This document shows, piece after piece, positions 1-10,921 of a stretch of DNA of 64,000 bases (within the stretch, counting starts at the first letter, position 1; every line of letters begins with the position of its first letter). The stretch is from Hetaerina americana (Eukaryota > Arthropoda > Insecta > Odonata > Calopterygidae). The stretch spans positions 62,001 to 126,000 of the forward strand of contig JAKTNV010000407.1 in the NCBI GenBank assembly GCA_022747635.1, in the 5' to 3' direction. A program made the position numbers and the translations under genes. The notes beneath the pieces were generated by a model, which saw only the letters and a program-made list of their open reading frames with translations, was not told the origin of the DNA and searched no databases.

Positions 1-370
1 TATAGCATGAATGTATTAATCAGCATTGATCGTTGCTTGTCGCATGTACTCACTAAAGACATATAATGAAATGAAATTAAAAATTATAAAAAATGAAAAA
101 TTATTATCTCCTCTTTAGCTTGGATGTACTGTATTGCAGTGATCCTTGCTTGTCTCAAGCACTCACATTAGATCAGGGCTTACGAGAGATTTTCTCTGCA
201 CCAGTGGCCCATAAGTCACAAGTAATATAATAATAATAAAAACAAAATAATTACAAATTCTCTGTCTTGGATATATTAAGCACCATCGATCCTTGTTAGT
301 CTCAAGCAATCATGCTCTATTAAGGCTTACGAGAGGTTTCCCTCTGCACCAGTGGCCCACGAATCACTCA
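1..370. repeat. Degenerate tandem repeat, about 130-150 bp unit
   Basis: Two to three copies of a unit are seen. It begins with CTTGGATRTACTRTAT-like sequence, passes through GATCCTTGCTTGTCTCAAGCA and GGGCTTACGAGAG, and ends in TTTCCCTCTGCACCAGTGG. Copies start near 20, 118 and 264. The same unit recurs at 61655-62262, upstream of the LINE remnant in unit D. The array lies in what should be the long intron of gene A1, between its spacer exons and an acidic exon off the left edge. I see no coding potential. Whether it is a minisatellite or a tandemly copied transposon fragment is not clear. Confidence 0.6.
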
Positions 371-2335
371 CTTGCTTGAGTATTCGAAGATGCCTTAACC
401 CTTGCAAAACTAACTCAATCACCCATAGGTCTACAGTTGAATCTTTTCTGATGTTACATACTGTGACTTGACCTTTGTGAAAGGATAGGAGAAGTGCCGG
501 GAAGCTCATGCAGGGTAACACCATTACCATTAAGGTTAGAAAAATATTGCAAGACCTCAATTTTTGAAGGGTCATTATAAAATGCAGTGAATGCATATGC
601 CTATAGCCCCTGCACATGCCAATCTATTTATAGGTAAAATTGAACATAAGTTCTCTCATCAAAGAAACACTCAAACCCCACTGTCATGTCTTTTTCTTCT
701 TCTTTTCCAGTATCTTTCAATTCATCTATATCTGACTCTAGTATAACTTTCCCCGCTATCAACATTCACATGTTAAAAAATAATTTTAACTCAGTCTGAA
801 CAAAACTTACCAACTATCAACAATGAATTGATTTCAACAGTGGCCTCCCATCATTAACAAAATCTTTCATCCCCTTCTCATTCTGTCTGTGGCTTCTGTT
901 TCTACAAGAACGCTTCTCCCCTGATAAAAATACACGGACCAGCTACTTCACTGTCACAGAAAAAGTGGATACCCTCAAATACTGCTGAATAGTAAAATTC
1001 TCAAACCTTTAACCCAATACACTTCTCTTTTTGAACCAAACTGCCTGAAAAGCCCTCACTGTATCATCACTTCTTTGTCCAAATACCAAATAATTTAACA
1101 ATCTTTGAACTTAGCCTTTACTGTAACTTCTTCCCTGCTCAGTATGTCAGTCAATTAAACAAAACCCTTTCCCTCTTCAACATAAATAATACACTTTTAC
1201 CAAAACCATCATGATCCTTATTTATCCCATCCTTAATCAACCTGCTTCCCAATACCAATTTTTGAAGACCACTTCTCTGTTAAGGTGATTAAAAACCTTA
1301 AAAAACTGTCAAGCAACAGACAGATAGAGTGCTCCTGTCATTAAAGGCCTTTCAGCCTAACCAATGCATCGAATACCTGGCTACAAATAACAAATTCGTG
1401 TTTCAGGGAAAGAACAAATAATATGATTACTATGTAGAGATGCTAAAGTAATAAAGAGAGGAACAACTCAGTCATCCCAGCAAACACCCAGCATCACCAC
1501 AATTCTGACTTACCTGAACAGTCATTATTTTGCACAAGCTGCCTATTTCCTGTTCTGAAAATTAAATCCTGCCATAACTTTCACACTAACCTAATACATA
1601 TAATGCTACATAATAGCCATTATCTATCCTAACACTTCTATTTGCTATAGAATCCTGGGCATATCTTATCTCTTCTTAAAAAACTGACAAATCACTACAT
1701 TAACCTATTTGAATACACCACCTTTATCATGAGCAGTAAATCAATGCTTTTGTCATTTTCATTTGAATAGAGTTGTACTTGCAGACCATTGCAATCATCT
1801 TATACAACAAAAAGCAGTAGTCTTGTTTATATACACTAATACCATTAAGTAAATAGCATGATATTTACAGCAAATTTACAGTAGAACCAGATTGCTGGTT
1901 GGCGCACAATAACTGATATCCTGCTGTTTCCGCAACTTGAAGAGCACTGTAACTGGTTTTGAAGCATAGCTTAGAGTCCCTCCTACTTACCAACAGTGAC
2001 TTAAATCCACTCTATTCAATAGGAATGGCATGGGAAATATGATTGCATTACTTTTGGAATACACCCTGTATATACATATATATATATATGGGAGAGCATT
2101 TAAAGCAGACTCATTCTGCTTCTTATTGACCGAGGGTATTATGGTTATAAGTTTGACCCTATACACAAAATCTGGGAGACAAAATTTATCTTACGTGATC
2201 TTTGCCTAATCAGTCTGAGAAAATTGAAGTGTTCATTACATTTGTCGATGATAACACCACTTTGAGCCGGAAGGGAAAATTTGATCTAAAGTGTAAATTG
2301 ATAATTATGCTCCTGAAATGAATAGATGCACTCAC

Positions 2336-4248
2336 CAAATGGCTTGAATCTTCATTGTCCAACCAATGACTGTAACCTTCCTGCATTGATGAGCCAGTAT
2401 CAATTTTCAGAGGAACAGAGCATCCACTGGTAGTGTCAATTTCTTCTTTGACAATGATCATGTCATCTTGGACATCCACCTCACTACCGTCAACAGCATT
2501 ACTGGCGATGGTCTCATCTTCAATCTCTTTCTTGATCTCACCAGGAAACTAATTCAAAGCACATTATTAAACATCATTATTCAATAATGGTATTTTATTA
2601 ACATTTCAAAATAAGTGATTCAGAGCAAAAAATCTTTTTGGTCAAACTTTGTTATGTAAGTCTTGCTCGAAAATAATTTTGGAATCCATTATTTCATTAA
2701 AGAGATAATGATTATGACTTTAGGTCCTTAAATTGCATGCATCTACCTTCATTCAATGGAATAAACATTATCATATGATGGTTCACCATTTCAGTTTAGG
2801 TGTTTGAAAGGCCAGAGCCATTGATACCTATTGCACTTCTTCTCCATGCTTAAGAAAAAAAACTTAAACTTTCAAGACACTACAATATTAATTTGCAAAA
2901 TAGAATTGGTTATGATTGCAATGGATAACAGCTCAATTCACTCACCTCAATATTCACTTCATTGCAATCATTCATGGCCATAAAATGCATTCCATGGACT
3001 GGTGAATATGGGTTCTTCATCTCAACTGATACTGTTCCCACGGAATGTACAGCAGTTTCCACGTTACTACTTGAAGCCCACACTTTGTCTGATGTACCAT
3101 CAACCATATGCTCTCTAGGATTATTATTGTCTTGGGTCAGGACATCACTCACCTCCTTATAAACAATAAAAACAGTAATCAAATTCAGTCGGTTTGGTAG
3201 GTGATGGTAGCATTCACCCAATACTAAGTCCTTCATGGCATTATGTTAAATTCACCTATTACCGTGGACCCCATTAAGAAGTATAAGGGAATCGAACCCA
3301 ATCCCACTGTTCGGTAGTGTAAAAATGTCAAATAAGAATGGTTTTTGAATCATTTGAATTATTTTATACATAGATATTAAAGGGCGTAATGAAAGGATGT
3401 TCAAAAAAATGATTGCATTTCCTTTGACATGGAGCGCAGTTATGAACAGTGCGGGAACATGGTCATTGAAGATGCAAGATCATTGAAATAAAAGATAGGA
3501 TGCCTTTGCATATGTCGGTTTGGGAGTAGTGAAATGAACAGTAATTGAAACAAAATTACTTTTCCAAGCGCACATACTCAAATAGTGCACAATTTTGCCA
3601 CAAATGATAATGCCTGTGATTGATAACAAAGTTATCAATCACAGGCATTATGAGATTCGGAAATGAATTGTACAGCATATAAATACAAACAGATGCAACG
3701 AAATATATTCATTTGGGGCAAGATATGATTTTGTTACATCTTTCAAATAAATGGATGCAACTGACCTGTTGTCGATTAGTTAACCAGTCTTCCGTCACAG
3801 GATTGAACCCCTTTTGGATACGATTGTAGTACACAAACAGACACTCTGCACATCGATTCTTAAATAGCCGGAATTCCGTAAGCTTCTTCATGCAGGTCGA
3901 ACAAACCAACCAGGGATAATTTGCATCCTCCACAACCTGATAAAATACACCAAAAGAATATTTTGACATTATAATGCTGAAATCTACTCTTGTCTACTAA
4001 TCACTATAGTTTTCCCCAATACCTTAGGTATGCCATGAACTAATTGCTTTTAAGTACAACGAAGATCTTACAAAAATATTTTAGAAAGGACATCACACAA
4101 ACAATTCACTTACTTTTACATTTATCAAATCCTCTATAGTGTTTTCCAACATAAATTCCGATTTATTATTCTTGTCGAAAATGTTTATCAGAACCCCACC
4201 ACTGTTTAAACACAATCTGCATACCACAAAATCAATTTTATCACACAT
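2336..4248 (-). CDS. ZAD zinc-finger gene A1, N-terminal exons (continues off the left edge)
   Basis: Four exons can be placed with consensus splice sites. 4248-4114 starts at ATG and holds ZAD half 1, with CRLC at residues 10-13. 3936-3766 is ZAD half 2, with a C-x2-C at residues 57-60. 3155-2946 is a 70-residue spacer. 2548-2336 is a 71-residue spacer with an IVKEEID SUMO-consensus motif. All introns are phase 0 and no stop or frameshift is present. The ZAD is expected to mediate dimerisation of an arthropod zinc-finger transcription factor in the nucleus. The acidic exon and the C2H2 exon, seen in the duplicate A2, should lie left of the window. The gene diverges from B1, whose ATG is 1.34 kb away. 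It differs from A2 by only a handful of residues. Confidence 0.85.
3607..3651. repeat. Perfect 21-bp-arm palindrome in an A1 intron
   Basis: Left arm 3607-3627 (ATAATGCCTGTGATTGATAAC), AAA loop, right arm 3631-3651, all 21 pairs perfect. It lies in the intron between ZAD half 2 and spacer exon 1 and is unchanged at 15794-15838 in A2. It could be a small foldback element or an RNA hairpin. Confidence 0.9.
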
Positions 4249-5587
4249 TATGAACGTTTTAGATTACGTCGGATGATTGACCGGACAATATAACGTTAAA
4301 TATATAAACATCTGTCAAAAATTACGTGAAATAGTTCGATTATTCACACAATACAACATCAGCAATGCCTTCGACAACTTGAGATTGGCATTTCATTCTT
4401 CTTATTTTTTCTCCAACACAGTAGTTCATGTGCAAGAGCCAAAGGGTCGATAAAAATGACCGACTCTTTGGAGGAAGAGGATCACAATTTCTCACATTAC
4501 ACAAGTTGACGAATCCCACCCGGTGAATCACGTCTAATCCAGTAAGAGAGTGAATAAAAGGCGGAATAGGTGTTTTTCTAAATAGATTTGAGCAGGATGG
4601 AGTGTCACAGGTATCGGACACGGATTTACTGAAGAACCTTACGGTAAATATATGATAACATCGTTCCCAATTTACTTGAATTACTGTTCAAAATTGATAA
4701 AAAAAAGCTTAGTAAAAAAAACTTCCCAGCTGGGCACTTGCGTTTGGTTCTTCATCTGTTCATTTTATTTCTGCGGTATTTCTTGTAAATCAAAGCAATG
4801 ATACGAGTAGAGTCGATCTGAATCTGGGTCAGAACATATGAACATATTTGGGAATTATTAGACGTATCACGAAACGTTGACACTTAAAATTACCTTAAGA
4901 TTATTTTGAGATCTTAATTATCTGATTAACCAGGACAAACAACGTTCAATGTTAACTCGACATCGATTCAGATCGTCAGACAAAGATTCAGTTCGTCAAA
5001 GTCCCGTTCCTACGGGTCGAAGATTTATTTTGATGTTTATTCAGGAAGGAACAGAATGAAGAGACGGTTACATGGTACTTGTAATATTTTTAATACACTA
5101 TATGTCTACAACGCACAATAACTTTCGCATGTATAAATACTGGGTTATTCTTACATTTAGCAATCATCAGCAAAACGTATCTGAATCTTTTGATCCAGGT
5201 CTTTCAAATGAATGATCGGAACATATGAGACCTTTTTAGTTTTTTCGATTTGTATATAATACCAAAGAATGCCGGTCATTCTTCACTAACTAATAAAATT
5301 ATATAAAACGGAATTATTTTTCCTGCCCTTAATTACTAGATTACATTGAAATACCAAGACATATAACTGATCGGATTAATATTCTTTTTTCCATATCAAT
5401 CAATTCCATTGAAGAGTGTGACAGATGAAGAACGGAATGCAAGTGTCCAGCTGTTTAGTTGTTTACTTTGAGTTTTCGGCTGTTTTAATAAAGTTTAGTT
5501 CTATTTCAAGTAAACTGTGACAAATTGCAGAATTAGTTTGGGTAAGATTGCAAAGTAAATCATTCGGAGTAGTCTAAAACTTTCATA
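4249..5587. promoter_or_regulatory. Shared divergent 5' region of A1 and B1
   Basis: This 1.34 kb lies between the start codons of A1 (minus) and B1 (plus) and has no coding potential. The same interval is kept nearly unchanged between A2 and B2 at 16436-17775. Head-to-head ZAD genes with one intergenic region suggest a bidirectional promoter. No core promoter element stands out. The region is inferred from gene geometry only, and 5' UTR introns inside it cannot be excluded. Confidence 0.5.
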
Positions 5588-8232
5588 ATGTGCGATAAAG
5601 TCGAATTTGAAGTGTGCAGATTGTGTTTAAACAGTCGTTTTCGGCAAGAATAGTAAATTACAAATCATGCTGCGAAAGACTATAGAAGATTTAATAGATT
5701 TCAAAGAAAGTTTAGTTGTCTGTGTTCATTGCTTAGAATGTTATGTGTGTAAAAAATCTTATATGAGATAGAAGTTCGTCTGTATGTCGCGTATACTCTT
5801 TTGTAAAATAACGGTGATATTAAGACCAGAAGATTTTGTGCGTTATTTGGTGAATATCTGTTTATGAAATATGTAATCAGGTTGTGCAGGATGAAATTCA
5901 TCCCTGGTGGGTGTTTTCTTCCTGCATGGAGTTACTGACAGAATACCGGCTATTTAAGCGTCGATGTGGCGAGTGTTTGTCTGTTTTTTATGATCGCATA
6001 GAAAAGGGGTGCAATTTTACGGCGAAGGACTTGATAACCAATAGAGCAGAGGTCAGTTGTATTTATTAAATTGAACTATATCAACAACGAATACAACGAA
6101 TTTGATGGTATATTATGTCAATTTATTCCTCCTTATGATTCCTCCGAGGCATTAAGACCTGATCAATAATCAAGTCTGTCAGTTCTGTGTACTTCTACCA
6201 ATGGTATTCTATCTTTTGCTAGGTCGATGTTGATTAGGTTTATATTTACTTTTTCATTTCATAATTTTCCATCCTAATATTTAATATTGCATATTCGGTG
6301 GTGTAATATGTCCATCAATAACATACCCTCATACCAAAGGTTTATTAAATGTTATCAAGGCAGGAGGTTTCTTTGCTATTTACATGGGATTAAGAAGAAA
6401 TATAAATGGTAGATTGAGGTGTGGTAGGCAGGTGATAGATATTGAATCGCCAACTGGGAGACTTCAATTGGATTTGTACACACACTGCTATGGTCACTCT
6501 ATATCACGGACTTCAGCATTTTCAATCTTATTTTGTTACCAGATGTAATCCTGAAAAATCATTGGTGGCACAGGGATTGAATTTATCTACTCCTTATTAT
6601 TAATATACTTGTAATAGCAGAATTTCACATAATGACATGTAGGGGTTAAAGTTGGGTGAACTATAACATTAACTGTCAAATGGAGGTTCCCATTGATTGC
6701 AGTGTTAATGGTTTATAATGAGGAGGGTGATGTCCTGAGCAATGACAACAAAGCTGCAAAGAGGCTAGGAGAGGATATGGTTTGTGGTACGTCATGCAAA
6801 TTGTTTACATTCAGTAGTGCTGTAGCATCATATGAGATGCTACATTCGCCTTGAACAGAAATAATTGATAGATATGTCAATTATTTCGTGAGCACTTGGA
6901 AGAATTGGATTGCCACTAATAAATACAGCAAGGTATTGATCTAGGTTAAAGAGTTGAGCTATTATGCAATGCAGTCAAAACAAATGTTGTTTCACAAAGT
7001 AAATTACCAAATTAGCTTAAAGTGATTACGTTTTTTACTGCTGTTTCTAGTATTTGCTTAACTGGAAAGATGTATTGTCCTGATGCTTTTATTTGTAAAT
7101 GGTAATCATCTGCCATTATGATATTATGGCCTGTTTATGCTTTCCATTAGTTGCCCACTGAGAATCAGAAAGACTTGGATAAGGATGCATTCGCATTTGA
7201 CACTGTTGGCAGTAGTGCCATGAATGTCAAAGATGACTTGTTTATTGTAAAAGAAGGGGCTGAGACTTTTAGTTGATGCTCTTTTGCTGCAGAAAGGGAT
7301 GTAGAACTGCCATTGGTGCATGAATTCAGGAAGGTGAAAATCATTGGTGCAGTAATGTAGTAATGTAGAATTTGGTGAGTGTCTATATATAATGTTGTGT
7401 GTATATGTATAATAATGTGTACACAATTAACCATCTGCATATTAAATCTAGCCATTTTAAGGTAAAACTTTCCTTGCAACAATTTCAGAGTGTAAAAATC
7501 ATTCGCATTGATTGGAATTTGAACCCAGATCCCTCAATATCCGGTAGAGTTCTTTAGCCACTTAAGCTACTGAGGCATCCTCTTAAACTCTGAAATTTAT
7601 GGGCTTTTAAAGGAACAAGATGTTGTTTTGAATTATGGTGCATACAATGTCACAGGCATTGATATTTGTGCACAATGTGCCACATCCCACAAGGTTAAAG
7701 CCAACTTTAAACACTTATGATGTTAATACATTGACAAATTTCAATGACACTGGGAGAGATGCCGCTACAATCTGAAATTGTTGCATTGAAATGCAAATTA
7801 GCAGATGACTCTGTTAAAAGTTACTTTTGCGGCATCTCCTTCAGTTTCTTTGGAATAAAACTATCCTATTTATTTTCTTGAAAACCCTCTTTTATCTTGA
7901 TGGTTGCACTTGGTTGTTTGTTATCCTTTCATTCCTCCTAATGTTTTTTGACCAATGAGGAATTCAGTTCCTATTTTTCTTTTTGCAAAAGTTGTTAAGA
8001 GAATATTAATACTTCCATTACTCATTATTGTTCTATGAAAACATCTCTCTCTGAAATGAGATCTCACTCCATCTGTAATGTTTGTCTTCCAGGACCCATT
8101 GAAAGATAGAGATGTTTCATTATCCTTTAATAAGGAAGTAGATATTAAAGAAGACTGTCATTTTGACATTTCTCAGGACCCATTGGAAGATAGAGATGTT
8201 TCATTATCCTTTAATAAGGAAGTGGATATTAA
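5588..8232 (+). pseudogene. ZAD zinc-finger gene B1, inactivated and truncated
   Basis: This is homologous to B2. ZAD half 1 (from ATG 5588) has lost 17 nt relative to B2, giving a frameshift and a stop after about 20 codons, and its donor GTAAGT has become GAAAGT. ZAD half 2 is at 5881-6051, with the third ZAD cysteine replaced by Phe. A spacer exon remnant is at 6723-6854 and ends in a stop. Spacer exon 2 is at about 7153-7380, with a TGA where B2 has Gly. The acidic exon starts at 8093 and holds nearly two 28-residue repeats before it is cut at TTAA 8229-8232 by a piggyBac. Sequence beyond the element is not the rest of this exon, so the zinc-finger exon is missing. It cannot encode a ZAD-ZNF protein. 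Confidence 0.85.
7495..7580 (-). repeat. tRNA-like SINE head in a B1 intron
   Basis: On the minus strand a B box (GGTTCAAATTCC) follows an A-box-like TAGCTTAAGTGG at tRNA-like spacing, but no cloverleaf closes. The same insertion is in B2 at 20315-20395, so it predates the duplication. Confidence 0.6.
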
Positions 8233-8729
8233 CCCTTTGTGGTCCAACGTCGAGTCGCACTCGACAGTCTCAGCGTAAGTATCTGGTCCAACGTCGAGTC
8301 AGGCTCGACAGAGCTGTGGGCGGCATTTATACGCCTTATCAGTATGGTTCTACCATCTGGTATCATTTGGTTGTACTTCTTAGACCTACTTAAACCTTTC
8401 CGCGTGTCTTTCTTGGATGTAATACCTTTTAAGGATATGAATACAATGAAACACGTGATGTTCAATTTTGCATAGTTTACGATCGTAGCTGATGCAATTG
8501 AGCCATGGTTGACATTATTTTTCAGTGTTTTTCAACTAACTGGAGGTTTCTGCAACCTATAGGTTAGTTCTTTTCTAACATTACCTAATTATTAGAATGT
8601 ATTATTATTCCGTTCCAAATATTGTGCACATAATGCAGAGTAAAGTCAGTTTTCTTTGTTTTTTATACCTGTGATTCATTTCTATGGATTTCATTTACAA
8701 GCTCTCTTCTTATTTTTAGTGGTTCAAAA

Positions 8730-9474
8730 ATGGATGAAGATGAGATAAGAAAAGAAATTTATGCTGATAGTTGTGACGAAGATGACTATATGTGTGATGT
8801 TGATGACGAGTTTGCAGATTTGTCTAGTGAAGAAGATTGCAGCTGCGGGAATGATTTGGATCAAATTGTGACGTTAGACGCGTTGTTTCTTTGCTCAGTA
8901 CTTGGAGCACATCATCTTCGGAGGCTGTTTCAAGGAAAGCAAAGGGAACTTGTCAGATTCAAGAGGTTGAGAAGCCAAGTGTCGTTGTGCACTATACAAA
9001 AAATATGGGCGCAGTGGACACTGCAGATCAATATACCTTTTCCTACTGCTTCCTTCGAAAGACTCTAAAGTGGTGGTGAAAGCTGTTTTTCTGGGGCATG
9101 GAGGTATCAATAATAAATGGGTATATCCTTTACCAGGAAAACTGCAAGATTCAAAATAAAAAACCTATAAGTCACCTAAGATTCAGGAGGCAGTTGTTGA
9201 TGGAGCTAGTTGGCAACTTCTGCCAGGGAAATTCTGCAACCAAGAGAGGAAGAACTTCCGATTCAGACAAGGAGCGGAGACTAAATAGGAAGCTACATAT
9301 AATTGTTCCGAATCCAGAGGGAAAGCACAAAGACTGTCTTGTGTGTTCAAAAAGAAATGTGCCGGGTGGAAGAAGGGAGACAATTTATATATGTGAAACT
9401 TGTGACCATAATCCTGGACTACATGTGGGAAATTGCTTCAAAAGATATAACACGCTTAAAGATTTTAAAGAATA
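8730..9474 (+). pseudogene. piggyBac transposase remnant, N- and C-terminal parts only
   Basis: From ATG 8730 the product begins with the acidic Asp/Glu-rich head typical of PGBD4-like transposases. Near residue 52 the frame breaks and the sequence jumps to the C-terminal third: EKPSVVVHYTKNMGAVDTADQY, FLRKTLKWW, a stop at 9077-9079, then LRFRRQLLMELVG and a terminal cysteine-rich domain (CLVCSKRN, CETCDHNPGLHVGNC). The catalytic Asp core is deleted. No active transposase can be made. The element could be moved only in trans if its ends still work. An AATAAA follows at 9544. Confidence 0.85.
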
Positions 9475-9573
9475 AATTAAATCATTTGATGTGCTTCACT
9501 ATAATAAAGAGGAAACCCACATTAAAAAAATGCAAATATGAACAATAAAATATACAACATTAGCATCTGACGT

Positions 9574-9579
9574 TTTATT
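9574..9579 (-). terminator. Possible poly(A) signal for A2 inside the piggyBac end
   Basis: On the minus strand AATAAA lies about 180 bp beyond the A2 stop, within the right end of the piggyBac. Because the native 3' end of A2 is gone, this is the first obvious signal. Its use is inferred. Confidence 0.4.
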
Positions 9580-9651
9580 TCTTTTTTTCTTAAAATAATT
9601 TGGACCAGACTGTTGGAATTCCGAAATAAATATTGGACAGCAAAGAGTTAA

Positions 9652-9758
9652 ATAACTACTCTTAGTAAACCTTTAAGAACATATGATGCACTTGAATGGC
9701 TTTTCACTAGTGTGTCAACATGTGAGACTTAAGCTGACTGTTGAAAGTGAATTCTTTA
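9652..9758 (-). pseudogene. Decayed fingers 14-15 of A2
   Basis: Below the A2 stop the minus strand still reads as C2H2 sequence in another frame. One piece is ICDKEFTFNSQLKSHMLTH, which has lost its first Cys. The next is EKPFKCIICS, a stop, then RFTKSSYL. The remnant ends precisely at the TTAA of the piggyBac (SSYL-K across the junction). A2 once had at least 15 fingers. Confidence 0.8.
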
Positions 9759-10921
9759 TCACATATTTGGCTTTTCACCAGTATGTGTCAACATGTGAGT
9801 CTTTAAATGACACTTCTGGGTAAAAGTTTTTTGACATATCCTGCACTTGTATGGCCTTTCACCAGTGTGCATTAACATGTGAGTCTTTAGACCACTACTC
9901 TGGGTAAAAGTTCTTTCACATATCCTGCACTTGCAAGGCTTTTCGCCACTGTGTGTCAAGATGTGTGACTTTAGATGGCTCTTGACAGTAAATGTTTTTA
10001 GACACAAATGGCACTTGTATGGCTTGTCACCAGTGTGTGTCAACATGTGAGTCTTTAGAATACAATTCTTGGTAAAGGTATTGTGACATATCCTGCACTT
10101 ATATGGCCTTTCACCAGTGTGTATTAACATGTGAGTCTTTAAATGACACTTCTGGGTAAAAGTTTTTTGACATATCCTGCACTTGTATGGCTTTTCACCA
10201 GTGTGTGTTAACATGTGAGTCTTTAGACTACTACTATGGGTAAAAGTTTTTTGACATATCCTGCACTTGTAAGGCTTTTCGCCAGTGTGTGTCAAGATGT
10301 GTGACTTTAGATGGCTCTTGACAGTAAATGCTTTTAGACACAACTGGCACTTGTGTGGCTTGTCACCAGTGTGTGTTAACATGTGAGTCTTTAAGGTAAA
10401 ATTTCTGGTAAAGGTATTGTGACATATCCTGCACTTGTAAGGCCTGTCACCGGTGTGTGTCAACACGTGCCTCTTTAAAGTACCAATACAAGTAAATACT
10501 TTAGAACAGATCTCACATATGTGTTCCCTTCTGTCAGTATGTGTCAACATGTGCTTCTTTAAATGTATCTTTCCAGCGAAACCTTTTAAACACAATGCAC
10601 ATTGAAATGGTCTTTTCCGAGTATGTGTCAACATGTGGATTTTGAGTTTACTTAAATATGGAAAGTTTTTGGAGCAGAATTCACATTGGTGCTTCTTCTT
10701 AAGAGCATGCACCAATTTGATATGACTTGCAAGGTCAATTTTTCTCTTAAATGCCTCCAAACAAACATCACATCTGAATTGCATCATTTTCTTAAGGTGC
10801 TTATGCATTACATGATCTTTGAGAAGGTCCTTTTGTTCAAATACCTTGTAGCAAGTTTCACACATATAGCTTTGAGAGGCTGAAGCATCATCCCCTGCAT
10901 TAACTTGTTTTTGGTGTTTAT
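9759..10921 (-). CDS. A2 C2H2 exon: 13 fingers with a four-finger duplication
   Basis: The acceptor is at 10922-10924 (CAG), and the first codon is completed by the G from the acidic exon. Fingers 1-5 start with the cores CETC, CDVC, CEFC, CALC and CEIC. Fingers 6-9 (nt 10439-10104) and 10-13 (10103-9768) are two copies of the same four-finger block, offset by exactly 112 residues: HNTF, VKSHL, the SLKTH type, and QKCHLKTH. Linkers are mostly TGEKPYKC or TGDKPHKC, as expected for cooperative DNA binding. The first three fingers have longer, non-canonical linkers and are conserved in C and D, so they may not bind DNA. The ORF ends in GEKPNM plus a stop, after a small deletion that removed the first Cys of finger 14. 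Confidence 0.9.

Larger units (their letters stand above)
648..8232. repeat. Segmental tandem duplication, copy 1
   Basis: Sequence from about 648 to the TTAA at 8229-8232 matches 12865-21044 at very high identity by eye, with the same exons, introns, intergenic region, palindrome and SINE in the same order. The offset is about 12.2 kb in the A gene and 12.8 kb in the B gene. The change comes from about 600 bp at 18290-18905 that is present only in copy 2. The left edge of homology falls at the outer end of a SINE in copy 2, and the right edge at a piggyBac end in copy 1. Confidence 0.9.
8229..9651 (+). mobile_element. piggyBac-family element, internally deleted
   Basis: The element is bounded by TTAA at both ends (8229-8232 and 9648-9651), the invariant piggyBac target duplication. 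The ends CCCTTTGTGGTCCAA (8233 on) and CTCTTTGCTGTCCAA (complement of 9647-9633) agree at 12 of 15 positions, as imperfect terminal repeats. Near the left end GGTCCAACGTCGAGTC occurs twice (8241 and 8284), a typical subterminal repeat. It encodes a broken transposase. The outer flanks do not belong together: the left is the B1 acidic exon on plus, the right is the A2 finger array on minus. It therefore marks a rearrangement and not a simple insertion. Confidence 0.9.

Noticed and set aside
1..617. 96-aa minus-strand ORF at 617-327 as a gene
   Set aside because: Its sequence overlaps repeat units and intron sequence that recur elsewhere without an open frame.
7140..7480. Minus-strand ORFs of 100 and 105 aa
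   Set aside because: They run antisense to the B1 spacer exon and are not conserved in the B2 copy.
8239..8475. Plus and minus ORFs at the left end of the piggyBac
   Set aside because: They lie in the non-coding terminal region and start at the subterminal repeats.
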